DNA from: Polynucleobacter sp. AP-Nino-20-G2
GTDB lineage: Bacteria > Pseudomonadota > Gammaproteobacteria > Burkholderiales > Burkholderiaceae
NCBI RefSeq assembly: GCF_018688235.1
Contig: NZ_CP061313.1
Location: 665,130-729,129, forward strand
Reading direction: 5' to 3'
Length of the DNA: 64,000 nucleotides
Every line of letters starts with the position of its first letter. The first letter of the stretch is position 1. Position numbers and translations under genes: made by a program. Positions 40,453 through 48,659 of the stretch are shown piece by piece. Under the pieces are notes generated by a model, which was given only the letters and a program-made list of their open reading frames with translations, searched no databases and was not told where the DNA came from.

Positions 40453-40916
40453 CTCCTAACGAAAAAGCTTTTTTAGATATGTTGGCTTATTCTGAAATTG
40501 GAGAAGCTTTGCTAGCTGTTTCAGACAATGGCTATAACGTGATTGTGGGTAGTACACCTACCAAGCCAGATCTATTTACCTCCTACGCTAATCACCCTCG
40601 AAAACTGGTTCGCCTGGGAGAATTCTTGCAATCCACGGCTGCAGGGCGCTATCAATTGCTTTCAAGGTATTTTGATGTTTACAAAAAGCAATTGGACCTT
40701 CCTGATTTTTCTCCCGCCTCTCAAGATGCGATTGCTTTACAGCAAATTAAAGAGCGTAAAGCCATCGATGACATTAATGCAGGCCGTCTCGAGCAGGCCA
40801 TTGAGAAGTGCAACAACATCTGGGCAAGCTTGCCTGGTTCTAAGTATGGTCAACACACCAACCAATTGAGCAACCTAAAAACGGCATATTTAAACGCCGG
40901 TGGAGTAATTGCATAA
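40449..40916 (+). CDS. Endolysin, lambda R-like lytic transglycosylase
   Basis: 155 residues from the ATG at 40449 (overlapping the spanin stop). NEKAFLDMLAYSE with the candidate catalytic Glu at 16, GYNVIVGS, NHPRKL, STAAGRYQLLSRYFDVYKKQ and DAIALQQIKERKAI match lambda R closely. It cleaves peptidoglycan without hydrolysis. No signal peptide, so it depends on the holin. Confidence 0.93.
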   Translation: MTPNEKAFLDMLAYSEIGEALLAVSDNGYNVIVGSTPTKPDLFTSYANHPRKLVRLGEFLQSTAAGRYQLLSRYFDVYKKQLDLPDFSPASQDAIALQQIKERKAIDDINAGRLEQAIEKCNNIWASLPGSKYGQHTNQLSNLKTAYLNAGGVIA

Positions 40917-42151
40917 TGTCTGCGTTAAAAACACCTGAAAAAATATTACAACAAGCAGTCGACCTATATCACCAGTTTGGTGAAAAAAAGAAAGCTGCAG
41001 ACTTTTTAAAAATCCCTTATTCAACTCTACGGCATAGATTAATTGAAGCTGAAAAGCGCAATATTTTGCCCAATATTAAAAAAGCCAAAATTAATCAAGA
41101 TGCTGATATTGCTCAGCAATTGGCTGAAGCGCAAGCTACGATTCGAGCATTAGAAACTGCTGCCAAATCACAAGCAAAAGAAACGCTTTCAGCCGAATAC
41201 GTTAAAAAGCAAATCATTAAACTGGCCGACTCTAATATTGATGTGCCTAATTGGCTCGTAAAGCTACCCAAAAAAGATACAACCGGCGTACCAACGCTTT
41301 TTGCCTCTGATTGGCACTGGGCTGAAAATGTTGATGCTAAGCAAATTGGCGGTGTGAATGAATACAACATTCAAATAGCTCAAGAGCGAGCAAGGGCCAT
41401 GGTTGAAACGGCCATCGATCTGCTGCGCAACCACCTCAATAATCCAGAGTACCCAGGCATAGTCTTTGCCCTGGGCGGGGATATGTTTAGTGGCAATATT
41501 CATCAAGAGCTAGCCACCACCAACGATATTGAAGTCATGCCCTCTGTATTGGATCTATGGGGCGTATTGGTTTGGTGTATTGAAACTTTGGCCAATGAAT
41601 TTGGCAAGGTATTTGTCCCATGCGTCACTGGTAATCATGGCAGAAATACTTTTAAGATTCAGGCCAAAAACCGCAATTACACAAACTTTGATTGGCTGCT
41701 ATATCAATTCTTGGCCAAGCGATTTGAGGGTGATAAGCGAGTGCAATTCTTTATTCCAGATGGGTCAGATGCGTATTACTCAATCTATGGACACCGCTAT
41801 CTATTGACTCATGGGGACCAATTTAGGGGCGGTGACGGCGTTATCGGCGCTCTTGGGCCCATCATCCGAGGAGATCACAAAAAGCGCTCACGCAATGCTC
41901 AGATCGATCAAGAATACGACACGATGCTACTGGGTCACTGGCATCAATTGATTCAATTACAACGCTTAATCGTCAACGGCAGCCTAAAAGGGTATGACGA
42001 ATACGCCTATTCCAATAACTTTGGATTTGAGCCTCCCCGCCAAGCGCTCTGGATTACACATCCTAGCCATGGGATTACCTTTTCATGCGCAGTCAATGTA
42101 GAGCGCAAAAAAGAAGTTCAAAAAACTGAGTGGATTGGATGGACCAAATGA
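40916..42151 (+). CDS. HTH plus calcineurin-like metallophosphoesterase
   Basis: 411 residues. The N-terminal about 45 residues (LYHQFGEKKKAADFLKIPYS, TLRHRLIEAE) form a helix-turn-helix, then a coiled linker. The phosphoesterase motifs follow in order: DWHW (about 131-134), GGDMFSGN, GNHGRN, THGDQ and GHWHQ. Such HTH-phosphoesterase proteins occur in phages; the substrate (DNA, RNA or small molecule) is unknown. It overlaps the endolysin stop, so it is expressed late. Confidence 0.75.
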   Translation: MSALKTPEKILQQAVDLYHQFGEKKKAADFLKIPYSTLRHRLIEAEKRNILPNIKKAKINQDADIAQQLAEAQATIRALETAAKSQAKETLSAEYVKKQIIKLADSNIDVPNWLVKLPKKDTTGVPTLFASDWHWAENVDAKQIGGVNEYNIQIAQERARAMVETAIDLLRNHLNNPEYPGIVFALGGDMFSGNIHQELATTNDIEVMPSVLDLWGVLVWCIETLANEFGKVFVPCVTGNHGRNTFKIQAKNRNYTNFDWLLYQFLAKRFEGDKRVQFFIPDGSDAYYSIYGHRYLLTHGDQFRGGDGVIGALGPIIRGDHKKRSRNAQIDQEYDTMLLGHWHQLIQLQRLIVNGSLKGYDEYAYSNNFGFEPPRQALWITHPSHGITFSCAVNVERKKEVQKTEWIGWTK

Positions 42152-42588
42152 TTTTCAAGATCAAGAAAGTCAACATCAAAAAGAGCGAATTTGTTGAGCT
42201 GCTAATAGAGTTACAAAAATCAATATTGCCTGCAGATACCCCTATGAGCTGTAAGTATGGTCATTGGTGGATTGCCTATACTGAGTCCGGTAAGCCGGTA
42301 GGGTTTGCCGGATTGATGCGATCTGCTACTTGGACAAATGCTGGGTACCTATGCAGAGCAGGGGTACTTGATGGTTATACAGGTCACGGCCTTCAAAAAC
42401 GCCTGATACAGGCTAGGGTACGTAAGGCAAAAGCCCTGGGCTGGCATTGGGTCATCACCGATACAACGCAAAACCCACCCTCATCGAACTCTCTCATTAA
42501 CTGTGGATTCAAGATCTACAAACCTAGAAACCCTTGGTCATACAAGGACAGCATTTATTGGAGATTTAAATTGAAGGTGCCATCATGA
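42148..42588 (+). CDS. GNAT-family acetyltransferase
   Basis: 146 residues from the ATG at 42148 (ATGA overlap with the previous gene). GFAGLMRSATWTNAGYLCRA and the acetyl-CoA loop VLDGYTGHGLQKRLIQ, then SNSLINCGFKIYKP, give a GNAT fold. The target is unknown; phage-encoded acetyltransferases can modify DNA or host proteins. Confidence 0.78.
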   Translation: MIFKIKKVNIKKSEFVELLIELQKSILPADTPMSCKYGHWWIAYTESGKPVGFAGLMRSATWTNAGYLCRAGVLDGYTGHGLQKRLIQARVRKAKALGWHWVITDTTQNPPSSNSLINCGFKIYKPRNPWSYKDSIYWRFKLKVPS

Positions 42589-42794
42589 CAGATATATTTG
42601 ATAGGGCAAGTGAAAAAGAAGAGCGAGATCGTGATCTGGCTATTCGCGCCGCACGCTCTAAAAATCAACCTTTAAAAATCACTGGATTTTGCCTATCGTG
42701 CAATGAGGCGCTTTCAGATCGTAGATTTTGCTCGGCTGAATGCCGTGAAGATTATGAGCTGCAAGAGAAAATTCGCAGAATAGCAGGGCGATAA
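42585..42794 (+). CDS. Small zinc-finger protein
   Basis: 69 residues. Cys pattern CLSCNEALSDRRFCSAEC forms a four-Cys zinc finger of the DUF2116/TraR-like kind, with charged helices on each side. Overlaps the acetyltransferase stop by ATGA. Confidence 0.65.
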   Translation: MTDIFDRASEKEERDRDLAIRAARSKNQPLKITGFCLSCNEALSDRRFCSAECREDYELQEKIRRIAGR

Positions 42795-42814
42795 AAAACC
42801 CGCCTTAGCGGGTT
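42791..42814 (-). terminator. Terminator for the reverse-strand moron
   Basis: AACCCGC-CTTA-GCGGGTT hairpin; the T-run lies on the minus strand (A6 at 42793-42798), just after the stop at 42818. It may also help end the convergent late transcript. Confidence 0.7.
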
Positions 42815-42817
42815 AAT

Positions 42818-43546
42818 TTATTTTGCTGGGTAATATTTTAAAAGAGCGTTTGTCAGATCTTCCCTATCCTGATCGCTCCACTGGCTTTCAGCTGCAGGAC
42901 TTGGGGCAGTCATACCCACATCACCTTTTGCAATTTTTGCTATGGTTTGTGAAATCCGCTCATCAGCATTTGCAGCTTCAGAAACTGGAATATGGTTTTG
43001 ATTTTGATTTTGAAAATACATAACATAACCTCTCGTTTGAACTCCAGACTTAATTGAGCTAAATTCATCTTTTTTTGAAAGATTGTTTTTTCCACTCAAC
43101 AAGTCTAAGTATTTTACATCCCCACCACTAAAGCAATCTTCTACTATTGCAGATTCCACGGCCTTTTTAGGGTCTCTATTCTCTTCCCAGCACCTATTTG
43201 CTGCAATAGCTCCAGTACCAGCAAATCTAGCGCCATCTCGCCTAATTTCCTGATACTTCTCTAAAACGATTTCTTGCGTTTTTACATCTACCATGCAAAT
43301 CGAAAATCCATTCTCAACGGGCTTTGGTTGATTCATAACCACTTTATTTGGGCTATTAATCCAGTTTTTCCATTCGTTAATCTTTAATGAATCTCCGGCA
43401 AACATGAAAGCCAAGATTCCATCTGAAGCAATTTTTTCAAACTCCACATTATCAACGTATATATTCGCAACTCCTGGTAGCGAATAACTCCATCTTGAAT
43501 CAGTTGCCAAAACTCCTGCTTCTTTATCAAAAACATTAGTGGTCAT
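42818..43546 (-). CDS. Proteasome/HslV-like Ntn-hydrolase moron
   Basis: 242 residues, opposite in direction to all nearby late genes and next to attR, with its own terminator: a typical moron. The N-terminus MTTNVFDKEAGVLATDSRWS aligns with proteasome beta/HslV starts. The candidate nucleophile is Thr2 after Met removal, the Asp is in ATDSR (residue 16), the Lys is in EFEKI (residue 38), and FMFAGD corresponds to the conserved Gly-rich strand. FAGTGAIAANRCWEEN follows. The C-terminal 60 residues are Gln/Asn/Ser-rich and unlike HslV. It may be an expressed protease in the lysogen; the target is unknown. Confidence 0.65.
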   Translation of the reverse strand: MTTNVFDKEAGVLATDSRWSYSLPGVANIYVDNVEFEKIASDGILAFMFAGDSLKINEWKNWINSPNKVVMNQPKPVENGFSICMVDVKTQEIVLEKYQEIRRDGARFAGTGAIAANRCWEENRDPKKAVESAIVEDCFSGGDVKYLDLLSGKNNLSKKDEFSSIKSGVQTRGYVMYFQNQNQNHIPVSEAANADERISQTIAKIAKGDVGMTAPSPAAESQWSDQDREDLTNALLKYYPAK

Positions 43547-43724
43547 TAACTATTTATTTCTGTATGCCATTAATTTGGCGCTATTAGGTTAATATTGCGG
43601 AACGGGCTTGATTCTAAACGCATTTTTTATTTGGTCAATTGGTATTGATGCTTTGTTGTTTATAAATCATCCCGATTAAATCCCGAAAAAACAATGTAAA
43701 GTATTGATTTTAAAAGAATGCCGT
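43547..43724. other. Right end of prophage: moron upstream region and candidate arm sites
   Basis: No gene seen. AT-rich sequence that should hold the promoter of the reverse-strand moron. Two ATCCCGA heptamers, at 43669-43675 and 43680-43686 (11 bp apart), match the three near attL and are probable integrase or excision sites. Confidence 0.5.
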
Positions 43725-43743
43725 TTCCGGCCTCGGGCACCAA
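43725..43743 (+). repeat. attR, 19-bp core
   Basis: Identical to 6434-6452, the end of tRNA-Leu. Only the 3' fragment of the tRNA is present here, so it is not a tRNA gene. Confidence 0.92.
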
Positions 43744-43775
43744 TCGATTAACTTTGAATTACTTTTTTCAAGACC

Positions 43776-44222
43776 ATGAAGCAATCCCTCTCCTCACTTT
43801 CGATTCTCCCTGCTTGTTCATCCATGGCTTATGCCCAGGATGTGTTTGTTTTTGATTGCACTAGAGTTGAAAAGGATTACACGGAGAGTTACGTGCTTGG
43901 GATCATTCCCGCAAGTCAGCGGCAAAAAGCCAAAATCTATTTAGATGATCGAGACTTAGATCGAAAAGATGATGGCGGATATCAAGAGGTCAAGAGCGTC
44001 ACATTTTCAGGGCCCAATATCTTGATGACAGTTGAAGCGCGTTTCGAGCCCGAATTGATTGATGGCATTACTTATCCCCCCGGAAAAGTGCTGACTCAGC
44101 TCACTCTGAATCAAAACACCGGCAAACTGAAGAAGGTTGAAACCATTCAAGGCGGACTCTTGGGGGTGCATATGGGTAATGGCACTAAGACAACTGAAGA
44201 GAGTTGCGTTGCTCAGCCCTAG
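43776..44222 (+). CDS. Exported host protein of unknown function
   Basis: 148 residues. A short signal-like N-terminus ends SSMAYAQ; the mature part is VFVFDCTRVEKDYTESYVLG with a second Cys near the end (ESCVAQP), which could pair with the first. It is the first host gene past the prophage and would originally have followed tRNA-Leu. No family recognised. Confidence 0.55.
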   Translation: MKQSLSSLSILPACSSMAYAQDVFVFDCTRVEKDYTESYVLGIIPASQRQKAKIYLDDRDLDRKDDGGYQEVKSVTFSGPNILMTVEARFEPELIDGITYPPGKVLTQLTLNQNTGKLKKVETIQGGLLGVHMGNGTKTTEESCVAQP

Positions 44223-44279
44223 AATGGGTCTTTTCAGCGCCTCAATTCACTCGTAGCTTGATAATAGCTAGTTAATAAA

Positions 44280-44304
44280 AAGCACCCGAAGGTGGTTTTT
44301 ATAA
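44280..44304. terminator. Possible bidirectional terminator
   Basis: CACC-CGAA-GGTG with flanking A and T runs on either side, between convergent genes ending at 44222 and 44324. Confidence 0.5.
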
Positions 44305-44323
44305 TTGGTCGACTCTGAATACA

Positions 44324-44737
44324 TTAATTAGGTTCTGTGACAAAGCCTAGCTTGGTTAGGCCGGCTCGTCTTGATGCTGCTAGTACCTGAGCGACATACT
44401 CATACTTCACGGATTTATCAGCGCGTAGATTGATTTCTGGTTGTGGCTCTTTCTGAGCTGCTTTTTCTGCATAGCCGTTAAATGTTTCTAAATCAATGGG
44501 TGTGCTATTCCAAAAGATTTGACCTTTAGCATCAATAGACAGCTGTACTGACTCAGGCTTGACTTCATTGCGTACGCTATTGGCTTTTGGCAACTCCACC
44601 TTTACTGCCTGTTGAATAACAGGCAAAGTAATGATGAAGATAATCAAAAGCACCAACATGACATCCACCATCGGTGTCATGTTGATTTCAGCCATGATGC
44701 TGTCTTCGCTCTGATCGTCTTGTAGATGAAAAGACAT
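44324..44737 (-). CDS. exbD: ExbD, TonB energising proton channel subunit
   Basis: 137 residues. One membrane span containing the conserved Asp (INMTPMVDVMLVLLIIFIIT) and a periplasmic domain (EINLRADKSVKYEYVAQVLA). It works with ExbB to couple proton flow to TonB. Last gene of the murI-tonB-exbB-exbD run, 2 bp from exbB. Confidence 0.94.
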   Translation of the reverse strand: MSFHLQDDQSEDSIMAEINMTPMVDVMLVLLIIFIITLPVIQQAVKVELPKANSVRNEVKPESVQLSIDAKGQIFWNSTPIDLETFNGYAEKAAQKEPQPEINLRADKSVKYEYVAQVLAASRRAGLTKLGFVTEPN

Positions 44738-44739
44738 AT

Positions 44740-45432
44740 TTATTCCCCGGACTTAACGCGTGCGCCAGTCACGAAATAGGCGAGGAGATCGTTGCCAAAG
44801 CGATTGAGATCGGCAACTAGTAATTTGTTGGCGCGGTTGATAGCGTTAAAGCCAAGCACCGCTGGGATCGCCACAGCCAGCCCTAAGGCTGTCATGATCA
44901 AGGCCTCACCAATGGGGCCTGCAACCTGATCGATTTGCGCGCTACCGGAGCTGCTAATCGAAATCAAAGCATGGTAGATGCCCCATACAGTGCCGAACAG
45001 GCCGATAAATGGAGCGGTTGCGCCAGTAGAGCCCAAGAAAGTTAAACCCTTTTGCAGGCTAGCCGCTACGCCATCAATGCTGTTCTTGACGCTGCGAGCC
45101 ATCCACTCTGAATAATTGAGTGTTTGCAATAACTCGCGATGATTATTGGACTGGCTTTGATGGTGGGCAGAAGCGCCGCTCGCCGCTTTGGCAATCTGAA
45201 GGTAGGGATTGGCTGCGGGATTGGTAAAAGCACTAAGGCCCTGATCATATGAAGTTGCCCGCCAGAATTGATCTAATTCTGGTTTGAGTTTGCGTAGGTT
45301 GCGCAAATCCCAAAAACGAGAAAGCAAAATCACCCAAGTCACAATAGAGCAGGTGAGTAGAGCAAGCGCCACAAAGCGGGTAATTGCATCGCCTTCAAGC
45401 CACAGATTAGCTAAGCCAAATGGTGTATTCAT
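44740..45432 (-). CDS. exbB: ExbB, MotA/TolQ/ExbB proton channel
   Basis: 230 residues. Three membrane spans (about 15-37, 125-150, 170-195) and the family signature region TFLGSTGATAPFIGLFGTVW, GPIGEALIMTALGLAVAIPA. It forms the channel with ExbD. Located 4 bp from tonB. Confidence 0.94.
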   Translation of the reverse strand: MNTPFGLANLWLEGDAITRFVALALLTCSIVTWVILLSRFWDLRNLRKLKPELDQFWRATSYDQGLSAFTNPAANPYLQIAKAASGASAHHQSQSNNHRELLQTLNYSEWMARSVKNSIDGVAASLQKGLTFLGSTGATAPFIGLFGTVWGIYHALISISSSGSAQIDQVAGPIGEALIMTALGLAVAIPAVLGFNAINRANKLLVADLNRFGNDLLAYFVTGARVKSGE

Positions 45433-45436
45433 AATA

Positions 45437-46132
45437 TTAATTCTTGAGATTAAATTTAATTAAAAGGTTGGTGGATATTCTTTGGGGTGAGCCGTTAACT
45501 AAAAAAGGTTTGAAGCGATAACGCCGACCAATGTCGGTTGCTGCGCGATCTAGGCGTGGGAATGAGCTAGAGCGCAATAAGGCGACATCTTCCACGCTAC
45601 CGGTTTCATCAATAATTAATCTCACCACCACCTCACCTTGCTCTCCAGAGCGCTTGGAGAAGGAGGGGTAGTAAGCATCCGCATCTGGCTGAAACACCAC
45701 AACCAGTTTACCAATATCAGTCTGAATCGGTGTGCCGCTCGATCCGGATGAGGTTGAGGGTGCAACGGTTGCGTTTGGGGTTTGGGACTCACTCTTGGTT
45801 TGCTGGGGAGTGGGCGGGGTTGCGGCTTGCTGTTGGGATTGAGGGGGTGTTGGTGCTTGAGTGGACTTCTCGTCCACGACCTTCTTCTTTTGTTCTTGCT
45901 TGGGCTTGGGTGGCGGTGGAGTGGGTGCTGCTTGTGGCTGCTTGGCAGCTTCTGGACTCACCAAATTGGCCATGACGCGCGCATCATCTTGGTTATTGTC
46001 GTTATCAGGCTTCATGCTACTTTGAAAGCCGATTAAAAACAGTAGATGCAAGGCAACCACCAGACCGATGATGATGCGTTCAGTTTTATTGAACGGGAGT
46101 TGCACGCTCATGCGAGATAAGAATGGGCTCAA
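45437..46132 (-). CDS. tonB: TonB energy transducer
   Basis: 231 residues. One N-terminal membrane span (IIIGLVVALHLLFLIGF), a Pro/Lys/Gln-rich periplasmic linker (about 70-130) and a C-terminal TonB domain (EQGEVVVRLIIDETGSVEDV, RRYRFKPF). It transfers energy to outer-membrane receptors. Overlaps murI by 4 bp. Confidence 0.93.
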   Translation of the reverse strand: MSPFLSRMSVQLPFNKTERIIIGLVVALHLLFLIGFQSSMKPDNDNNQDDARVMANLVSPEAAKQPQAAPTPPPPKPKQEQKKKVVDEKSTQAPTPPQSQQQAATPPTPQQTKSESQTPNATVAPSTSSGSSGTPIQTDIGKLVVVFQPDADAYYPSFSKRSGEQGEVVVRLIIDETGSVEDVALLRSSSFPRLDRAATDIGRRYRFKPFLVNGSPQRISTNLLIKFNLKN

Positions 46133-46938
46133 TGGAATGCGCTCACTAATGCAGAATCAATTCGATGCTTGCTGAGATCCGATTGAATTAATTCTTGGGC
46201 CATCTTCAGGAGATTTTCCGCATTCTTGCTGCTAATGAATTTCACGGAACCGTGTGAAGATTTCTCTACGCCACCCTCTTGTGACTCTAATTTTCTCTTG
46301 AGTTGCCGTACTACTGCGTCGCTAGTATCAATCAGGTTGATGGAGTCGCCTAGTAGCTTACGAATTGCTTTTCTGAGAAATGGATAGTGAGTGCAGCCCA
46401 GAACAATGGTGTCAGCCCCCGCTTCTTGAATAGGGGCGAGATGTTGGGCGAGTAATTCCAAGGTTTCTTCGCTATTGGCCCGACCCGCTTCAATGAGGGG
46501 AACAAGACCGGCACCAGCCTGTTTGATAAAGAGGCAGTTAGAAGGGAGGGTTGCTAATAAGGCGTTAAATTTTTCGCTCTTGAGCGTAGCCTCAGTTGCA
46601 AGCACGCCAACAATGCTATTGGCCGACTGCATAGCTGCTGGTTTAATACCCGGCTCAACGCCGATAATAGGGATACTGCTGAGCTTTGCACGAATATGAG
46701 CAATGGCTTCAGCAGTTGCCGTATTGCATGCCACCATGATGGCATCGCAACCTTGTTTGGCTAGGTACTGGCATAACTCCATACTCCGAGAGGCAATCCA
46801 TTCGCTTGACTTTTCCCCATAGGGCGCATTAGCCGAGTCTGCTAGATAGATGTAGTCATGTTTTGGAAGCTGGCGCAGTGCCTCGTCCAAAATGGATAAG
46901 CCACCTACGCCAGAATCAAATACTCCGATGAGTGCCAA
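46129..46938 (-). CDS. murI: Glutamate racemase
   Basis: 269 residues. The two catalytic cysteines are in VACNTATAEA and LGCTHYPF, and the N-terminus has GVFDSGVGGLSIL. It makes D-glutamate for peptidoglycan. It shares a transcription direction with tonB-exbB-exbD. Confidence 0.95.
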   Translation of the reverse strand: MALIGVFDSGVGGLSILDEALRQLPKHDYIYLADSANAPYGEKSSEWIASRSMELCQYLAKQGCDAIMVACNTATAEAIAHIRAKLSSIPIIGVEPGIKPAAMQSANSIVGVLATEATLKSEKFNALLATLPSNCLFIKQAGAGLVPLIEAGRANSEETLELLAQHLAPIQEAGADTIVLGCTHYPFLRKAIRKLLGDSINLIDTSDAVVRQLKRKLESQEGGVEKSSHGSVKFISSKNAENLLKMAQELIQSDLSKHRIDSALVSAFH

Positions 46939-46968
46939 GTAATTAGTCGCTACTGTATGAATCTAGAC

Positions 46969-48492
46969 TTAAGCAATCTTGACTGGAATATTGCCAATCT
47001 TTGCCGCCCATTCTTTCGGACCAGTCTCATGCATGGAGATACCAGCTGAACTAACGGCTACAGTGACTGGCATATCTTTCACATCGAATTCATAAATCGC
47101 TTCCATGCCAAGATCAGCAAACCCTACGACCTTGGCTGTCTGAATCGCTTTGGATACTAAGTACGCTGCACCACCAACAGCCATGAGGTAGGCAGACTTA
47201 TGTTTTTTAATTGCTTCAATAGCTGCGGGACCACGTTCGGCTTTACCAATCATGGAGATCAGGCCGGTCTTAGCAAGCATCATCTCGGTGAACTTATCCA
47301 TGCGTGTTGAGGTAGTCGGACCTGCTGGACCAACCGCTTCATTGCCAACTGGATCAACAGGACCTACGTAATAGATCACACGATTCTTAAAGCTTACTGG
47401 AAGCTCCTCGCCCTTAGCGAGCATGTCTTGAATGCGCTTATGAGCGGCATCACGTCCAGTCAAAATCTTGCCATTCAACAGCAATGTTTCACCTTCTTTC
47501 CAGCCAGCCACTTCTTCAGCGCTTAGGGTGTCCAAGTTCACGCGTTTGGATTTCTTGGTATCTGGTGTCCAAGTGACATCTGGCCAATCGGATAATGAGG
47601 GCGCTTCTAATTTTGCTGGGCCATCACCATGCAAGTGGAAATGCACGTGACGTGTAGCAGCGCAGTTCGGGATCATGGCTACTGGCAAAGATGCGGCATG
47701 AGTTGGATAGTCCAAGATCTTGATATCAAGAACGGTAGATAAGCCACCCAATCCTTGGGCGCCAATACCAAGCTTGTTTACTTTTTCGAAGATCTCTAAA
47801 CGAAGTTCTTCAATGCGATTTTGTGGGCCGCGTGCGATGAGTTCTTGAATATCTACAGGACCCATCAGAGACTCTTTAGCCATCAACATCGCTTTTTCGG
47901 GAGTGCCACCAATACCAATACCCAGGATGCCAGGAGGGCACCAGCCTGCACCCATAGTAGGGACAGTTTTGACTACCCAATCCACGATTGAGTCAGAAGG
48001 GTTGAGCATGACCATCTTGGCCTTGTTTTCAGAGCCGCCACCTTTAGCTGCGCAAATGACTTCGACATCGTCACCAGGGGCGATTTCATAATGAATGACA
48101 GCCGGAGTGTTGTCGCCCGTATTCTTCCGCTTTCCTGCTGGATCAGCCAATACGGAAGCACGCAGTGGGTTGTCTGGGTTCATGTAAGCACGACGCACAC
48201 CCTCATTCACCATCTCAGAAACGCTCATCGTGGCATCGGCCCATTGCACGTTCATACCGATTTTGAGGAAAACCACAGCAATGCCCGTGTCCTGACAAAG
48301 CGGACGATGACCTTCTGCGCACATGCGGCTGTTGGTCAAGATTTGGGCAATCGCATCCTTGGCGGCGGCACCTTGTTCTAGCTCATAAGCCTTGCCCATA
48401 GCGGAAATGAAGTCCTTGGGGTGGTAGTAAGAGATAAACTGGAATGCGTCCGCAACGCTTTGAATGAGGTCGTTTTGTTTAATGTTTGTCAT
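46969..48492 (-). CDS. fumA: Fumarate hydratase, class I (4Fe-4S)
   Basis: 507 residues. The RMCAEGHRPLCQDTGIAVVF, GGGSENKAKM and PPGILGIGIGGTPEKAM segments and the C-terminal beta-like half (GRDAAHKRIQDMLAKGEELP, GPTTSTRMDKFTEMML) match single-chain class I fumarases. It converts fumarate and malate in the TCA cycle. Confidence 0.95.
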   Translation of the reverse strand: MTNIKQNDLIQSVADAFQFISYYHPKDFISAMGKAYELEQGAAAKDAIAQILTNSRMCAEGHRPLCQDTGIAVVFLKIGMNVQWADATMSVSEMVNEGVRRAYMNPDNPLRASVLADPAGKRKNTGDNTPAVIHYEIAPGDDVEVICAAKGGGSENKAKMVMLNPSDSIVDWVVKTVPTMGAGWCPPGILGIGIGGTPEKAMLMAKESLMGPVDIQELIARGPQNRIEELRLEIFEKVNKLGIGAQGLGGLSTVLDIKILDYPTHAASLPVAMIPNCAATRHVHFHLHGDGPAKLEAPSLSDWPDVTWTPDTKKSKRVNLDTLSAEEVAGWKEGETLLLNGKILTGRDAAHKRIQDMLAKGEELPVSFKNRVIYYVGPVDPVGNEAVGPAGPTTSTRMDKFTEMMLAKTGLISMIGKAERGPAAIEAIKKHKSAYLMAVGGAAYLVSKAIQTAKVVGFADLGMEAIYEFDVKDMPVTVAVSSAGISMHETGPKEWAAKIGNIPVKIA

Positions 48493-48659
48493 GGTTATGG
48501 GCTTAGTTTAAGTAAGGTTTTTCCTATTTTAAGGGTTTGCCATAGAGCAAATCCTGCGTGTTTTCACTTATCTTGTTAGCTCTTGGGCTTGTAATACCCT
48601 AATTCTGCGTTATTTTCGCGGAAAAAGACGACTGATTATTGATAGAAGGGCTGTGAAGC

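Larger units (their letters stand above)
6434..43743. mobile_element. Complete temperate siphovirus prophage with HK97-type head, lambda-like tail and a DGR
   Basis: Bounded by a 19-bp direct repeat of the tRNA-Leu 3' end (6434-6452 and 43725-43743), with the integrase next to the left copy. In order it holds integrase, early leftward genes, CI/Cro switch, replication, terminase, head, tail, diversity-generating retroelement, lysis and moron genes. All structural modules appear intact with no visible pseudogenes, so it may be inducible. The tail genes (G, G-T frameshift product, tape measure, L-, K-, I/J-like) follow lambda order, while portal, protease and capsid are HK97-like. Confidence 0.93.

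Noticed and set aside
43711..43743. Second tRNA-Leu gene at the right end of the prophage
   Set aside because: Only the last 19 bp of the tRNA are repeated; no cloverleaf can be formed.
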